Of a stretch of DNA of 64,000 bases, positions 32,291 to 42,351 are shown piece after piece. Origin of the DNA: JACMQX01 sp040385105 (GTDB lineage: Bacteria > Pseudomonadota > Gammaproteobacteria > Burkholderiales > Burkholderiaceae_C); assembly GCA_040385105.1 (NCBI GenBank), contig JAZKHY010000017.1, positions 40,720 through 104,719 of the forward strand, read 5' to 3'. A program made the position numbers and the translations under genes. Every line of letters starts with the position of its first letter. Position 1 is the first letter of the stretch. The notes under the pieces are model-generated. The model was not told the DNA's origin. It ran no database searches and saw only the letters and a program-made list of their open reading frames with translations.

Positions 32291-32917
32291 TCAGTGCAGC
32301 ATGACTTGGACGTAGGACGTGGTGCCGCGCGGCCCCCTTGCCCTGGCAGTGACGCGGTAGTAAACACCGCCTGCCGTCACACATTGGAAATTGGCCTGGT
32401 CGTAAGAGCCCGCCTGGGCCGAGTTGAGGCAGCCGCTGGACGCCACGACGCGAACACAGTTATTGGCCGGGTTGAGGAAGCTGCCCAGCTCCGAGCCTAT
32501 GCCGGCATTGTTGAATTCGCACATGCGGTGCACCACAAAGCTGACCGAGTTGCCCTGCACGCTGTCGGCCAGCGTCATGGACTGGCCTGCCCAGTCATAG
32601 GTCTCCGGGTTGAACGTGGTCTGCCATACGCTCCAGTACGGGTAGGCCGACGTCGCCGCAACCGGCTTGGAGGCATTGGCCGGGTTGTTCAACTCCTCGG
32701 CCGAAAGCCCGGCCACAAAAGTACGGGCGGCTTCTATGCCCACGTCGGTGGAGACCACGGCGCTCTGGCGGAATGCCAGGTTGCCGGCCAGCAGCGTGGA
32801 GGTGTCCACCGAACGGAGGATCGCGACGGCCGAGATGGCCAGCAGCATCAGGGCGCCGAGCGTGACCAGGAGCGATGCACCCCGTTGACCGCGTTGCCGC
32901 AAGGTACGGTTGTTCAT
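32291..32917 (-). CDS. pilX: Pilus assembly minor pilin PilX
   Basis: A 208-residue minor pilin with a basic leader and a hydrophobic N-terminal helix (GASLLVTLGALMLLAISAVAILRS, about 13-36). The PilX_N-type NLAFRQSAVVSTDVGIEAAR segment follows. The terminal Cys-containing part has NNCVRVVASSGC and YRVTARARG. It starts 11 bases upstream of pilY1. PilX forms part of the tip complex that primes fibre assembly. Confidence 0.85.
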   Translation of the reverse strand: MNNRTLRQRGQRGASLLVTLGALMLLAISAVAILRSVDTSTLLAGNLAFRQSAVVSTDVGIEAARTFVAGLSAEELNNPANASKPVAATSAYPYWSVWQTTFNPETYDWAGQSMTLADSVQGNSVSFVVHRMCEFNNAGIGSELGSFLNPANNCVRVVASSGCLNSAQAGSYDQANFQCVTAGGVYYRVTARARGPRGTTSYVQVMLH

Positions 32918-32919
32918 GG

Positions 32920-34119
32920 TCAGTCCTTCCAGATGGCGTTCTTGAGCACCACCGTGGTTTCGTTCACGGTATAACGGTAGTTCTTCCAGTCCGGAAGATG
33001 GGTCAGGATGATGTCCCCGCCCACCCAGACCGGAGAGTTCTTGCCGGCGCCCGTATCCACCACCACCTCGTCCTTGTTGTAGGCCTTGGAACGCGTGGTC
33101 ACCGCCAGCCGGATCGCCCGTGTGCCGTCCCAGCCATTCGCCATGGCGGTCGGGGTGGTTGCCGTCCAGGTGTCCACCACGTCATCGGCATTGGTATCGA
33201 TGCCGTACTGGGCACGCAGGCTGACCACGTCGTCCACCAGCGGCTGCCAGACGCTCTGGTCGGCCACCTTGCTGGCATCCTCGCAGGCAGAATTCATGAA
33301 ATTGCACATGACCAGCTGCCGGTTGCGAACCGCATAGATCACGCTCTGGAAACGGTCGACGTCGCCGAGGTTGTAGATGCGCATGCCGGACGTGACGGCC
33401 GTGGTCGGCACAAAGGCCAGGCCGCCGAGTGTGCCGTCGACGTTGTACTTGTGCGCCTTCTCGGCGCACGAGCCGTAGTCGTTCTTGAAATTGCCCGCCG
33501 CAAACTGGACGACGTCCGAGTTGGCAAGGTCGGCCGGCGTGCTGCAGCGCATGTTGTTGGGCAGCGCGGTGATCACCCGGACGATGCAGCCAAGCGAAGC
33601 CTGGCCGAGCACCACCAGGTCGCCGCTGTTGAGCCCCGCCCTGCTGGCCACCCGCACGGCAGGCGAAACCGCAATCGCATTGAGGGACGCTGCCCCATAG
33701 ACATGGTTGCCGCCGTACGTGACGCGGATGACCTGCGTGTTGGTGTCACCCGCCGGAATGCTGCTGGGGTTGATGACGACGGGCGCGAACTCGTTGACCG
33801 CAAAGGTGAATGTCTGTGTGCTGCGCGCGCTGTTGTTGACGGAAACGCCCTGGGGCGTGCAGGTGGCCATCAGGCCGCTGGGCACACCGGAGCTGAGCCC
33901 GTAGCCGCCGTTCCTGATCGAGCGCTCAAGGATCAGCATGCCCACCGCCGCATTGGCCGTGGAATCGCTGCCACTGGTGGCGTTGCGGCGGATGTTCTCC
34001 TGGGTGACCATGACCGCAGAGACGGCCAGCACGATGAACAGGCCGATGGCGATGGACACCATCAGTTCAATCAGGGTCACGCCCCGGGGGCGGCGGTGCA
34101 GGATGGGGCGGCGCATCAT
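32920..34119 (-). CDS. pilW: Minor pilin PilW
   Basis: A 399-residue minor pilin with a type III leader, RRPRGVTLIELMVSIAIGLFIVLAVSAVMV (about 9-38), cleaved after Gly. The PilW-type DSTANAAVGMLILERSIRNGGYGL follows. The C-terminal body has DDVVSLRAQYGIDTN. It overlaps pilV by 4 bases and is 2 bases from pilX. Confidence 0.88.
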   Translation of the reverse strand: MMRRPILHRRPRGVTLIELMVSIAIGLFIVLAVSAVMVTQENIRRNATSGSDSTANAAVGMLILERSIRNGGYGLSSGVPSGLMATCTPQGVSVNNSARSTQTFTFAVNEFAPVVINPSSIPAGDTNTQVIRVTYGGNHVYGAASLNAIAVSPAVRVASRAGLNSGDLVVLGQASLGCIVRVITALPNNMRCSTPADLANSDVVQFAAGNFKNDYGSCAEKAHKYNVDGTLGGLAFVPTTAVTSGMRIYNLGDVDRFQSVIYAVRNRQLVMCNFMNSACEDASKVADQSVWQPLVDDVVSLRAQYGIDTNADDVVDTWTATTPTAMANGWDGTRAIRLAVTTRSKAYNKDEVVVDTGAGKNSPVWVGGDIILTHLPDWKNYRYTVNETTVVLKNAIWKD

Positions 34120-34529
34120 GGTGTGAGGGTCTTGTTTTCGTTCATGACCACGGCCGTCTGCGTGACCGTACTGGGCGTCGTTGCATTGGGCATTTGCCAG
34201 GTGATGGCCACCGTGACCGCGCCGTCGGCAGCGCCAACCAGCGTGGCCGTGCCATTGGGCAGGCTGCTCATGATGCGTGCCGCTGCGGGGTTACTCGATG
34301 GCAGCGGGCCCGAATAGGCGGAAAAATCGCTGGTGGCGCTGGACACCCACAGGCGGTTGATGACCTCGCTGGCCAGCAGTGTGGCAGTGGCGCGGTTGCG
34401 GTTGTCGGTGGCTGCCTGCGTGAGGGTGCCCTGCAGGCCGACCACGCCAAGAATGCCAACAGCCAGCAGCAGCACCGAGACCAGCACTTCAACCAGGGCT
34501 ACGCCCCTGGCGCGTCGATGTTTCAGCAT
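34116..34529 (-). CDS. pilV: Minor pilin PilV
   Basis: A 137-residue minor pilin from ATG 34529 (MLKHRRARGVALVEVLVSV...). The frame is open further upstream but reads as antisense of fimT. The leader ends at ARG before VALVEV, with Glu5 of the mature protein. The GLQGTLTQAATDNRNRATATLLASE region fits PilV. It overlaps fimT by 7 bases and pilW by 4. Confidence 0.85.
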   Translation of the reverse strand: MLKHRRARGVALVEVLVSVLLLAVGILGVVGLQGTLTQAATDNRNRATATLLASEVINRLWVSSATSDFSAYSGPLPSSNPAAARIMSSLPNGTATLVGAADGAVTVAITWQMPNATTPSTVTQTAVVMNENKTLTP

Positions 34530-35140
34530 ATGCGTGGGTCCTGTGCGGAGGTAACTGCCGGGTCGCACATCCGGATGGTTCCGGTGGCGCTGACGAGCAC
34601 GCGCAGGCAGCGCGCGTCGCCGCCGTCGGCCTTGCAGGCGCCGGATGCGGGCTTGATGTCGATCATCTCGGCCAGCGTCGCGTTGCAGCCGGCGGGTGCG
34701 GAGGTGGGCCGGCCGATGCCGGAGAAGCACACGGCACCGTTGCCGTCCGCCGTCACGGTGACGTCACCGGTCGAAAGCGTGCCGTCGCGGCGGATCGGGA
34801 ACGGGCTGGTTTCATAGTCGGACACCTCGCACTTGCCGGTGGCGTTTTCCATGCTGGCGACCCAGACCGGCCCGTTGACATTGAGGGCGCAGCCGCTGGT
34901 CAGGCTCGTCATCAGCTGGAAGCGGAACACCGAGTTGCGCTTGAGCGCCTCGCTCTGGGCCACCCGCAGGCCGGTGACCAGCGACTCGGCTGCGGAACGC
35001 AGCCGGGAGTCGCGGATGCCCTCGCTCACGATGGGCAGGCCGGCAGCCAGCAACAAGCCGAGGATCGCGATGACGACCATCAACTCGATGAGGTTGAACC
35101 CGCGCTGGCGTGGCCTGCGGGGAAGTCGGCGCATCAGCAT
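34523..35140 (-). CDS. fimT: FimT/GspH-type minor pilin
   Basis: A 205-residue pseudopilin. A leader of basic and Pro residues ends RQRG, followed by FNLIELMVVIAILGLLLAAGLPIV (about 14-37, Glu5 of the mature form). The GspH/FimT-type SLVTGLRVAQSEALKRN motif follows. FimT of several species binds DNA and aids uptake during transformation. It overlaps pilE by 7 bases. Confidence 0.85.
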   Translation of the reverse strand: MLMRRLPRRPRQRGFNLIELMVVIAILGLLLAAGLPIVSEGIRDSRLRSAAESLVTGLRVAQSEALKRNSVFRFQLMTSLTSGCALNVNGPVWVASMENATGKCEVSDYETSPFPIRRDGTLSTGDVTVTADGNGAVCFSGIGRPTSAPAGCNATLAEMIDIKPASGACKADGGDARCLRVLVSATGTIRMCDPAVTSAQDPRIC

Positions 35141-35553
35141 TCGCTGCCCCGGATGAGCCAGCAGTTCTTGCTCACGGTCGCGCCCTTGTATTGGGTGGTC
35201 CGCTGTGCACCGGTCTGGTCGATGGAATAGACGTTGCCGATCATCGTGCCCTGCGAGCCCGTCGCCGTGATGCTGTAGCTCTGCAGGTTGGAACCCAGCA
35301 CGCAGGAATAGGTTACACGGGCGTTGGTGGGCATGGCCAGGCCACAGGTAGGCTCGGTGGCGCCATAGTTGCGGTTGTCCTGGTAATACTGTTCCATCCG
35401 CACGCGCGTGGTGCCCAGGACCGAAACGGCATCGGCCGCATAGCCCCGGCGGATGTAGTCGTTGTAGGCCGGCACGGCGACTGCCGCCAGAATGGCGACA
35501 ATGGCGACCGTGATCATCAATTCAATCAATGTGAAACCGCTGGATGCACGCAT
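35134..35553 (-). CDS. pilE: Type IV pilin PilE-like
   Basis: A 139-residue pilin from ATG 35553. The leader is MRASSG, then FTLIELMITVAIVAILAAVAVPAYNDYIRRG. The C-terminal pair of Cys residues (KNCWLIRGSEC) forms the D-region loop. It resembles minor pilin PilE of the fimU-pilVWXY1E operons. It is first in the operon; the promoter must lie within 35554-35643, opposite ribD. Confidence 0.88.
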   Translation of the reverse strand: MRASSGFTLIELMITVAIVAILAAVAVPAYNDYIRRGYAADAVSVLGTTRVRMEQYYQDNRNYGATEPTCGLAMPTNARVTYSCVLGSNLQSYSITATGSQGTMIGNVYSIDQTGAQRTTQYKGATVSKNCWLIRGSEC

Positions 35554-35643
35554 AAGACCACCATGTTGTGTTTGCGGCGAATATAGGCCGGTTGGCCCGG
35601 GCCAAGGCACGACAGTCGATGGACGGCCCGGCCAGTACGACCA

Positions 35644-36756
35644 ATGGTTATGAACGACGGGAATTTCACGGGCGAGGCACTCGACCTGGCGCAACAGGCC
35701 CTGTGCCTTTCGCCGCCCAATCCGCGCGTGGGCTGCATCATTGCCTCGCCTGACGGCCACATCCTGGGCGCCGGGCACACGCAGGCAGCGGGTCAGGCCC
35801 ATGCCGAAGTGATGGCGCTGCGCGATGCGGCAGCCCGCGGCAACAGTGTCACGGGCGCGACGGCCTGGGTCACGCTGGAGCCGTGCTCCCACCAGGGGCG
35901 TACCGGCCCGTGCTGCGACGCGCTGGTGGCCGCCGGCATCCGCAAGGTCGTGGCCTCCCTCCAGGACCCCAACCCGCTGGTCGGCGGCCAGGGCTTCGGG
36001 CGGCTGCGCGCGGCCGGCGTGGAAGTGCAGGTCGGCCCGGGAGCCGCGCAGGCGCGCGAGCTGAATATCGGCTTTTTCAGCCGGATGATCCGCAAATCAC
36101 CCTGGGTGCGCATGAAGATCGCGGCGTCGCTCGACGGGCAGACCGCACTGGACAATGGCGCCAGCCAATGGATCACCTCCGAAGCCGCCCGGACGGACGG
36201 CCATGCCTGGCGTGCGCGGGCGGACGCCGTGCTCACCGGCATCGGCACGGTGCTGGAGGACGATCCGCAGCTGGATGTGCGGCTCGTGCCCACGCCCCGG
36301 CAGCCGCACCTGGTGGTGGTGGACAGCCGGCTTGAGACGCCGCTGGATGCCAGGCTGTTCACCGGCGGGCGCAAACTGCTGATCTATGCCGCTGTCGATG
36401 ACGGGGACAGGGCTGCCGCGCTGCAGTCGCGCGGCGCCACCGTCGTCCACATGCCGGGGCCGGGCGGCAAGGTGGACCTTGCCGGCATGCTGCGCGACCT
36501 GGCAACCCACCACGAGGTCAATGAACTGCATGTCGAGGCCGGGCACAAGCTCAATGGCTCGCTGGTGCGCGAGAGCCTGGTGGACGAATACCTTGTCTAC
36601 CTCGCGCCCCGCCTGCTGGGCCAGGGGCGCGGCATGGCCAGCATCGGTCCGCTGGAATCGCTGCAGGGCGCCGTGCCACTTGCCTTCCACTCGAGCGAAA
36701 TGGTCGGCCCCGACCTGCGGATCATCGCCCGTGGCACAGGCCGGGCCGACTTTTAA
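35644..36756 (+). CDS. ribD: Riboflavin biosynthesis bifunctional deaminase/reductase RibD
   Basis: A 370-residue two-domain enzyme. The deaminase part has HAEVMAL and PCSHQGRTGPCCDAL zinc motifs (about 52-95). The reductase part has RMKIAASLDGQTAL and the final VDEYLVYLAPRLLG. It converts the GTP cyclohydrolase II product to 5-amino-6-ribitylamino-uracil phosphate. Start at ATG 35644 or 35650. First gene of a ten-gene run; no FMN riboswitch is visible before it or before ribE. Confidence 0.95.
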   Translation: MVMNDGNFTGEALDLAQQALCLSPPNPRVGCIIASPDGHILGAGHTQAAGQAHAEVMALRDAAARGNSVTGATAWVTLEPCSHQGRTGPCCDALVAAGIRKVVASLQDPNPLVGGQGFGRLRAAGVEVQVGPGAAQARELNIGFFSRMIRKSPWVRMKIAASLDGQTALDNGASQWITSEAARTDGHAWRARADAVLTGIGTVLEDDPQLDVRLVPTPRQPHLVVVDSRLETPLDARLFTGGRKLLIYAAVDDGDRAAALQSRGATVVHMPGPGGKVDLAGMLRDLATHHEVNELHVEAGHKLNGSLVRESLVDEYLVYLAPRLLGQGRGMASIGPLESLQGAVPLAFHSSEMVGPDLRIIARGTGRADF

Positions 36757-36813
36757 ACCGGTAAATGGGGCAGCGCGCCAAACAATTGGCCCAATCCCTG
36801 CGAAAATACCCGG

Positions 36814-37458
36814 ATGTTCACCGGAATCATTACCGGCGTGGGGCGCATCGTCGCCATCCACGACCTGGGAAGCTCTTTACAGCATGGCAAGCGCCTTCAC
36901 ATCGAAACGCCGGCCGGCTACCTTGATGACGTGGGCCTGGGCGACAGCATCGCGCTCAACGGCGCCTGCATGACAGTCACCAGCTTTGACGCACCGGCCC
37001 GCAAGTTCACCATCGACATCTCCGCCGAGTCGCTGGACAAGACCACGGGCCTGGCCCAGCCGGGCGTCATCAACCTTGAAAAAGCCATCCGCGCCAGCGA
37101 CCGCCTGGGCGGCCACATCGTGTCAGGCCATGTGGACGGCATCGGCACCGTATCGCACTTCGCGCAGGTCGGTGAGAGCTGGGAACTGCGCGTCCAGGCG
37201 CCGCGCGAGCTAGGCAAATACTTTGCGTACAAGGGCTCGATCACCGTCAACGGCGTGAGCCTGACAGTGAACCGCGCCGCCGACAACGACCTGGGCACCG
37301 AGGTCAGCATCAACCTCATTCCCCATACCGTGCAGAACACCGCCCTTGGCGCGCTGGCCAAAGGCTCCACGGTCAACCTTGAAATCGACCTGATTGCGCG
37401 CTACGTGGAGCGCATGCTCACCGCGAACCCGCAAGACTTCCTGAAAGTACCTCAATGA
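36814..37458 (+). CDS. ribE: Riboflavin synthase alpha chain
   Basis: A 214-residue protein starting MFTGIITGVGRI, with the two Lum_binding repeats. The first half has LNGACMTV and the second VNGVSLTVN; SGHVDGIGTV sits between them. It joins two 6,7-dimethyl-8-ribityllumazine molecules to make riboflavin. It overlaps the next gene by 4 bases. Confidence 0.95.
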   Translation: MFTGIITGVGRIVAIHDLGSSLQHGKRLHIETPAGYLDDVGLGDSIALNGACMTVTSFDAPARKFTIDISAESLDKTTGLAQPGVINLEKAIRASDRLGGHIVSGHVDGIGTVSHFAQVGESWELRVQAPRELGKYFAYKGSITVNGVSLTVNRAADNDLGTEVSINLIPHTVQNTALGALAKGSTVNLEIDLIARYVERMLTANPQDFLKVPQ

Positions 37459-38573
37459 CTTCCCCCTCCCCCGTCGCGATTTCCCCCGTGGAGGAGATCG
37501 TGGCCGACATGAAGGCCGGCCGCATCGTGATCCTGGTCGACGAAGAAGACCGCGAGAATGAGGGCGACCTGGTGCTCGCGGCCGACCATGTGTCGGCCGA
37601 GTCCATCAACTTCATGGCCCGCTATGGCCGCGGCCTGATCTGCCTCACACTCACCCGCGAGCGCTGCGAACGGCTGCGCCTGCCGCCCATGGCCGTGCGC
37701 AATGGCACAAAAATGGCCACGGCATTCACCGTGTCCATCGAGGCGGCAGAAGGCGTGACCACCGGCATCTCGGCCGCTGACCGCGCCCGTACGGTGCAGG
37801 CAGCAGTTGCCCGCAACGCCACTGCCGACGACCTGGTCCAGCCCGGCCACATCTTCCCCCTGCAGGCGGTGGACGGCGGCGTGCTGATGCGTGCCGGCCA
37901 TACCGAAGCCGGCTGCGACCTCGCCCTGATGGCAGGCTGCACGCCCGCCGCCGTGATCTGCGAGATCATGAAGGACGATGGCACCATGGCCCGCCTGCCC
38001 GATCTGCAGCTGTTTGCAGCAGAGCACGGCCTGAAGATCGGCACCATCGCCGACCTCATCGAGTACCGCAGCCGCAACGAGTCGCTGGTCGAGAAAATCG
38101 GCACCCGCTCGCTCAACACTGCCTTTGGTGAATTCACCGCCCACGCGTTCCGCGACCTTCCGGGCCAGGGCCTGCACCTGGCGCTGGTCAAGGGCCAGTG
38201 GGGACCGGACGACATCGTCATGGCGCGCGTGCACGAGCCGCTGTCGGTGCTGGACGCGCTGGAGGTCAACCGCGCCATGCACTCCTGGAGCCTTGAATCC
38301 AGCCTCAAGCGCATCGCCCGGGAAGGCAAGGGTGTGGCGGTATTGCTCAATTGCGGCGAGAGCGCAGCGCAGCTGCTGGCGCAATTTGAAGGCACGGCGC
38401 GCGCATCGCAGGCGCCCGAGCGTGGCCGGATGGACCTGCGCACCTATGGCATAGGCGCGCAGATCCTGCGCGAATGCGGCGTCCACAAGATGAACCTCAT
38501 GGGCAACCCGCGCCGCATGCCCAGCATGGCCGGCTACGGGCTCGAAATTGCCGGCTACACCCCAAAGGAATAA
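37455..38573 (+). CDS. ribBA: RibBA-type protein with a degenerate GTP cyclohydrolase II half (RibBX)
   Basis: A 372-residue protein. The N-terminal 3,4-dihydroxy-2-butanone-4-phosphate synthase domain is intact (IVILVDEEDRENEGDL, RYGRGLICL, HTEAGCDL). The C-terminal GCHII-like domain lacks the zinc-binding Cys cluster: the expected LTGDVFGSxRCDCxxQL stretch reads VHEPLSVLDALEV and so on. This is the RibBX form known in proteobacteria, where the second half no longer works. Another ribA must make the GTP-derived precursor. Confidence 0.85.
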   Translation: MTSPSPVAISPVEEIVADMKAGRIVILVDEEDRENEGDLVLAADHVSAESINFMARYGRGLICLTLTRERCERLRLPPMAVRNGTKMATAFTVSIEAAEGVTTGISAADRARTVQAAVARNATADDLVQPGHIFPLQAVDGGVLMRAGHTEAGCDLALMAGCTPAAVICEIMKDDGTMARLPDLQLFAAEHGLKIGTIADLIEYRSRNESLVEKIGTRSLNTAFGEFTAHAFRDLPGQGLHLALVKGQWGPDDIVMARVHEPLSVLDALEVNRAMHSWSLESSLKRIAREGKGVAVLLNCGESAAQLLAQFEGTARASQAPERGRMDLRTYGIGAQILRECGVHKMNLMGNPRRMPSMAGYGLEIAGYTPKE

Positions 38574-38577
38574 CAGG

Positions 38578-39042
38578 ATGTTTGGCGCAGAAAAAGGAAC
38601 CGCGAGCCTGCTGGACGGCAAGAAGCTGTATATCGGCATCGTGCAGGCACGCTTCAACGAAAGCATCACCAACGCACTGGCCGATGCCTGCAAGGCCGAG
38701 CTCGCGACGTTGGGCGTGGACAGCAAGCACATCGAGCATGTGCTGGTGCCCGGCGCGCTGGAAGTGCCGCTGGCATTGCAGGCCATGGCCGAGAAGCAGC
38801 AGTTTGACGCGCTGATCGCGCTGGGCTGCATCATCCGTGGCGAAACCTACCACTTCGAGCTCGTGGCCAATGAGTCCGGCGCAGGCGTGACGCGCGTGGG
38901 CCTGGACTACCAGTTGCCGATTGCCAATGCCATCCTGACCACCGAGAACCTGGAGCAGGCCATCGCACGCCAGACCGACAAGGGCCGCGACGCGGCACGC
39001 GTGGCGGTCGAAATGGCGAACCTGCTGGACGAGCTTTCATGA
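38578..39042 (+). CDS. ribH: 6,7-dimethyl-8-ribityllumazine synthase
   Basis: A 154-residue protein from ATG 38578 (GGA ribosome-binding site). Motifs: VQARFNESIT, VPGALEVPLAL, GCIIRGETYHFELV with the catalytic His, and GLDYQLPIANAILT. It forms large capsid-like oligomers in the penultimate riboflavin step. It overlaps nusB by 4 bases. Confidence 0.95.
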   Translation: MFGAEKGTASLLDGKKLYIGIVQARFNESITNALADACKAELATLGVDSKHIEHVLVPGALEVPLALQAMAEKQQFDALIALGCIIRGETYHFELVANESGAGVTRVGLDYQLPIANAILTTENLEQAIARQTDKGRDAARVAVEMANLLDELS

Positions 39043-39578
39043 GCGACGACAACAAGGCCACCAAGCCGGCCCCCGGCGCGAAGCAGTCACGCACAGGGCT
39101 GACCAGCACCGGCGTGCGCAAGGCGTCCGCCAAATCCAACCGCAGCCGCGCGCGCGAGTTTGCCCTGCAGGCGCTCTACCAGCACCTGGTCGGCCGCAAC
39201 GAGGCCGAGGCCATCGACATCTTCACCCGCGACCTGGCCGGCTTCCACAAGGCCGACTCGGTCCACTACGACGCGCTCCTGCACGGCTGCATCCGGGAAG
39301 CAGCCGAGCTGGACGCGCTGATCGGCCCGCTGCTGGACCGCAAGTTCGCCGAGATCTCGCCCATCGAGCATGGCGTGATGTGGATTGGCGCCTATGAATT
39401 CCGCCACTGCCCGGAAGTGCCGTGGCGCGTCGTCATCAACGAATGCGTGGAGCTGGCCAAGGAATTCGGCGGCACCGACGGGCACAAGTACGTCAACGGG
39501 GTGCTCAACGGCCTGGCGCCCGGCCTGCGCAGGGCGGAAGTCGAGGCGGACAAGGCCAGTGGCAAGGCCCGCCCATGA
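39039..39578 (+). CDS. nusB: Transcription antitermination factor NusB
   Basis: A 179-residue RNA-binding antitermination factor for rRNA operons. The NusB core follows a Lys-rich start of about 35 residues: SRAREFALQALYQHLVG, MWIGAYEFRHCPEVPWRVVINECVELAKEFGG and YVNGVLNGLA. The ribH-nusB link is common across bacteria. Confidence 0.95.
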   Translation: MSDDNKATKPAPGAKQSRTGLTSTGVRKASAKSNRSRAREFALQALYQHLVGRNEAEAIDIFTRDLAGFHKADSVHYDALLHGCIREAAELDALIGPLLDRKFAEISPIEHGVMWIGAYEFRHCPEVPWRVVINECVELAKEFGGTDGHKYVNGVLNGLAPGLRRAEVEADKASGKARP

Positions 39579-40783
39579 AGATCTCGGGCCGGGCCGAACG
39601 GATCGAGCCGTTCTATGTCATGGAAGTGGCCAAGGCCGCCTCCGCGATGGCGCGCGACGTGGCGCACAGCGACAGGCCGATGATCTTCCTGAACATCGGC
39701 GAGCCGGACTTCACCGCGCCGCCGCTGGTCCAGGAGGCCGCCGCCCGGGCCGTGCGCAACGGGGCCACGCAATATACGCAAGCAACGGGCCTCGAGCCGC
39801 TGCGTGAACGCATCAGCGCCTGGTACTTGACGCGCTTCGGCATCAGCGTGCCGGCCCGACGCATCGTCGTGACGGCCGGCGCCTCCGCCGCGCTGCAGCT
39901 GGCCTGCCTGGCCCTGATCGACGCGGGCGATGAAATCCTCATGCCCGACCCGAGCTACCCGTGCAACCGGCACTTCGTGAGCGCAGCAGACGGCAAGGCC
40001 GTGCTGGTGCCGACGTCCGCCGCCGAGCGCTACCAGCTCAGCGCGGCCAAGGTGGACGCCGCGTGGGGGCCAAAGACCCGGGGTGTTCTGCTGGCCTCGC
40101 CCTCCAACCCGACCGGCACCTCGATCCACCCGGACGAACTGCGCCGCATCCACGAGGTGGTGAGCCGCCGCGGCGGCATCACGCTGGTCGATGAAATCTA
40201 CCTCGGCCTGAGCCATGACAACACCTTCGGCCAGAGCGCGCTGGCCATTGACGACCAGGTCATCAGCATCAACAGCTTCTCCAAGTACTTCAACATGACC
40301 GGCTGGCGCCTGGGCTGGATGGTCGTGCCCGATGCCCTTGTGCCGGTCATCGAGCGGCTCGCACAGAACCTGTTCATCTGCCCGAGCACGGTGGCGCAGC
40401 ATGCTGCCCTCGCCTGCTTCGAGGATGCGAGCATCGCCGAGTACGAGCGCCGCCGCGCCGAGTTCAAGGCTCGGCGCGACTGGTTCATCCCTGCGCTCAA
40501 TGCGATGGGGCTTGAAGTGCCTGTCATGCCCGACGGCGCTTTCTATGCCTGGGCTGATTGCACGAAAGCCTGCGAAAAGCTCGGGGCGAACCTGGGAAAT
40601 GGCGCCAGCGCCATGGGCAGCTGGGACTTTGCCTTCGAGGTCATGAAGCGCGCCCACGTCGCCGTCACGCCGGGGCGCGACTTCGGCACGGCCGAGACCC
40701 ACCGGTTCATCCGCTTCTCCACCGCGAACTCGATGGCCCAGCTGCAGGAGTCGGCAGCGCGCCTCAAAGCCCTGCTGGCATGA
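39575..40783 (+). CDS. Pyridoxal phosphate-dependent aminotransferase (class I/II)
   Basis: A 402-residue protein from ATG 39575, which overlaps the nusB stop (ATGA). Motifs: NIGEPDFTAPP, TAGASAALQLA, LASPSNPTGTS, VDEIYLGL, and the PLP lysine in SINSFSKYFNMTGWRLGW. The substrate cannot be read from sequence; it belongs to the aspartate-aminotransferase-like subgroup often called AlaA/YbdL-type by similarity. Confidence 0.88.
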   Translation: MKISGRAERIEPFYVMEVAKAASAMARDVAHSDRPMIFLNIGEPDFTAPPLVQEAAARAVRNGATQYTQATGLEPLRERISAWYLTRFGISVPARRIVVTAGASAALQLACLALIDAGDEILMPDPSYPCNRHFVSAADGKAVLVPTSAAERYQLSAAKVDAAWGPKTRGVLLASPSNPTGTSIHPDELRRIHEVVSRRGGITLVDEIYLGLSHDNTFGQSALAIDDQVISINSFSKYFNMTGWRLGWMVVPDALVPVIERLAQNLFICPSTVAQHAALACFEDASIAEYERRRAEFKARRDWFIPALNAMGLEVPVMPDGAFYAWADCTKACEKLGANLGNGASAMGSWDFAFEVMKRAHVAVTPGRDFGTAETHRFIRFSTANSMAQLQESAARLKALLA

Positions 40784-41192
40784 ACGGCAGCAAAGCCGGA
40801 TTCACCTGGCCAGTACGCGTGTACTGGGAAGACACCGACGCGGGCGGGATCGTCTTCTATGCCAACTACCTGAAATTCTTCGAGCGCGCCCGCACCGAGT
40901 GGCTGCGTTCGCTGGGCATTGAACAAGGCCTCCTGCGCGAGACAACGGGTGGAATCTTCGTCGTCAGCGAAACCGCCGTCAGATACCACCTGCCGGCCCG
41001 GCTTGACGATGAACTTCTTGTTACCGCCTCGCTCACGGAAAAAGGCCGTGCCTCGCTGACAATCAACCAGCGCGCATTGTTGCGGGCCGATGCAACCAAA
41101 GTCCTGTGTGAAGGCAGCATCCGTATCGGCTGGGTCGATGCCGCCACGCTCAAGCCTGCGAGAATCCCGCAAAACCTCCTGGAAACCCTGAA

Positions 41193-41196
<4 letters not shown>
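40780..41196 (+). CDS. ybgC: Acyl-CoA thioesterase YbgC
   Basis: A 138-residue hot-dog-fold thioesterase starting at ATG 40780. The catalytic pattern VYWEDTDAGGIVFYANYLKFFERARTEWL holds the Asp of the YbgC family. It is the conserved first gene of the Tol-Pal cluster, and its stop region overlaps tolQ by 4 bases. Confidence 0.93.
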
Positions 41197-41897
<701 letters not shown>

Positions 41898-41918
41898 GCC
41901 AGGGACGGGAGCAGCACC

Positions 41919-42344
<426 letters not shown>

Positions 42345-42351
42345 GGCCGTC

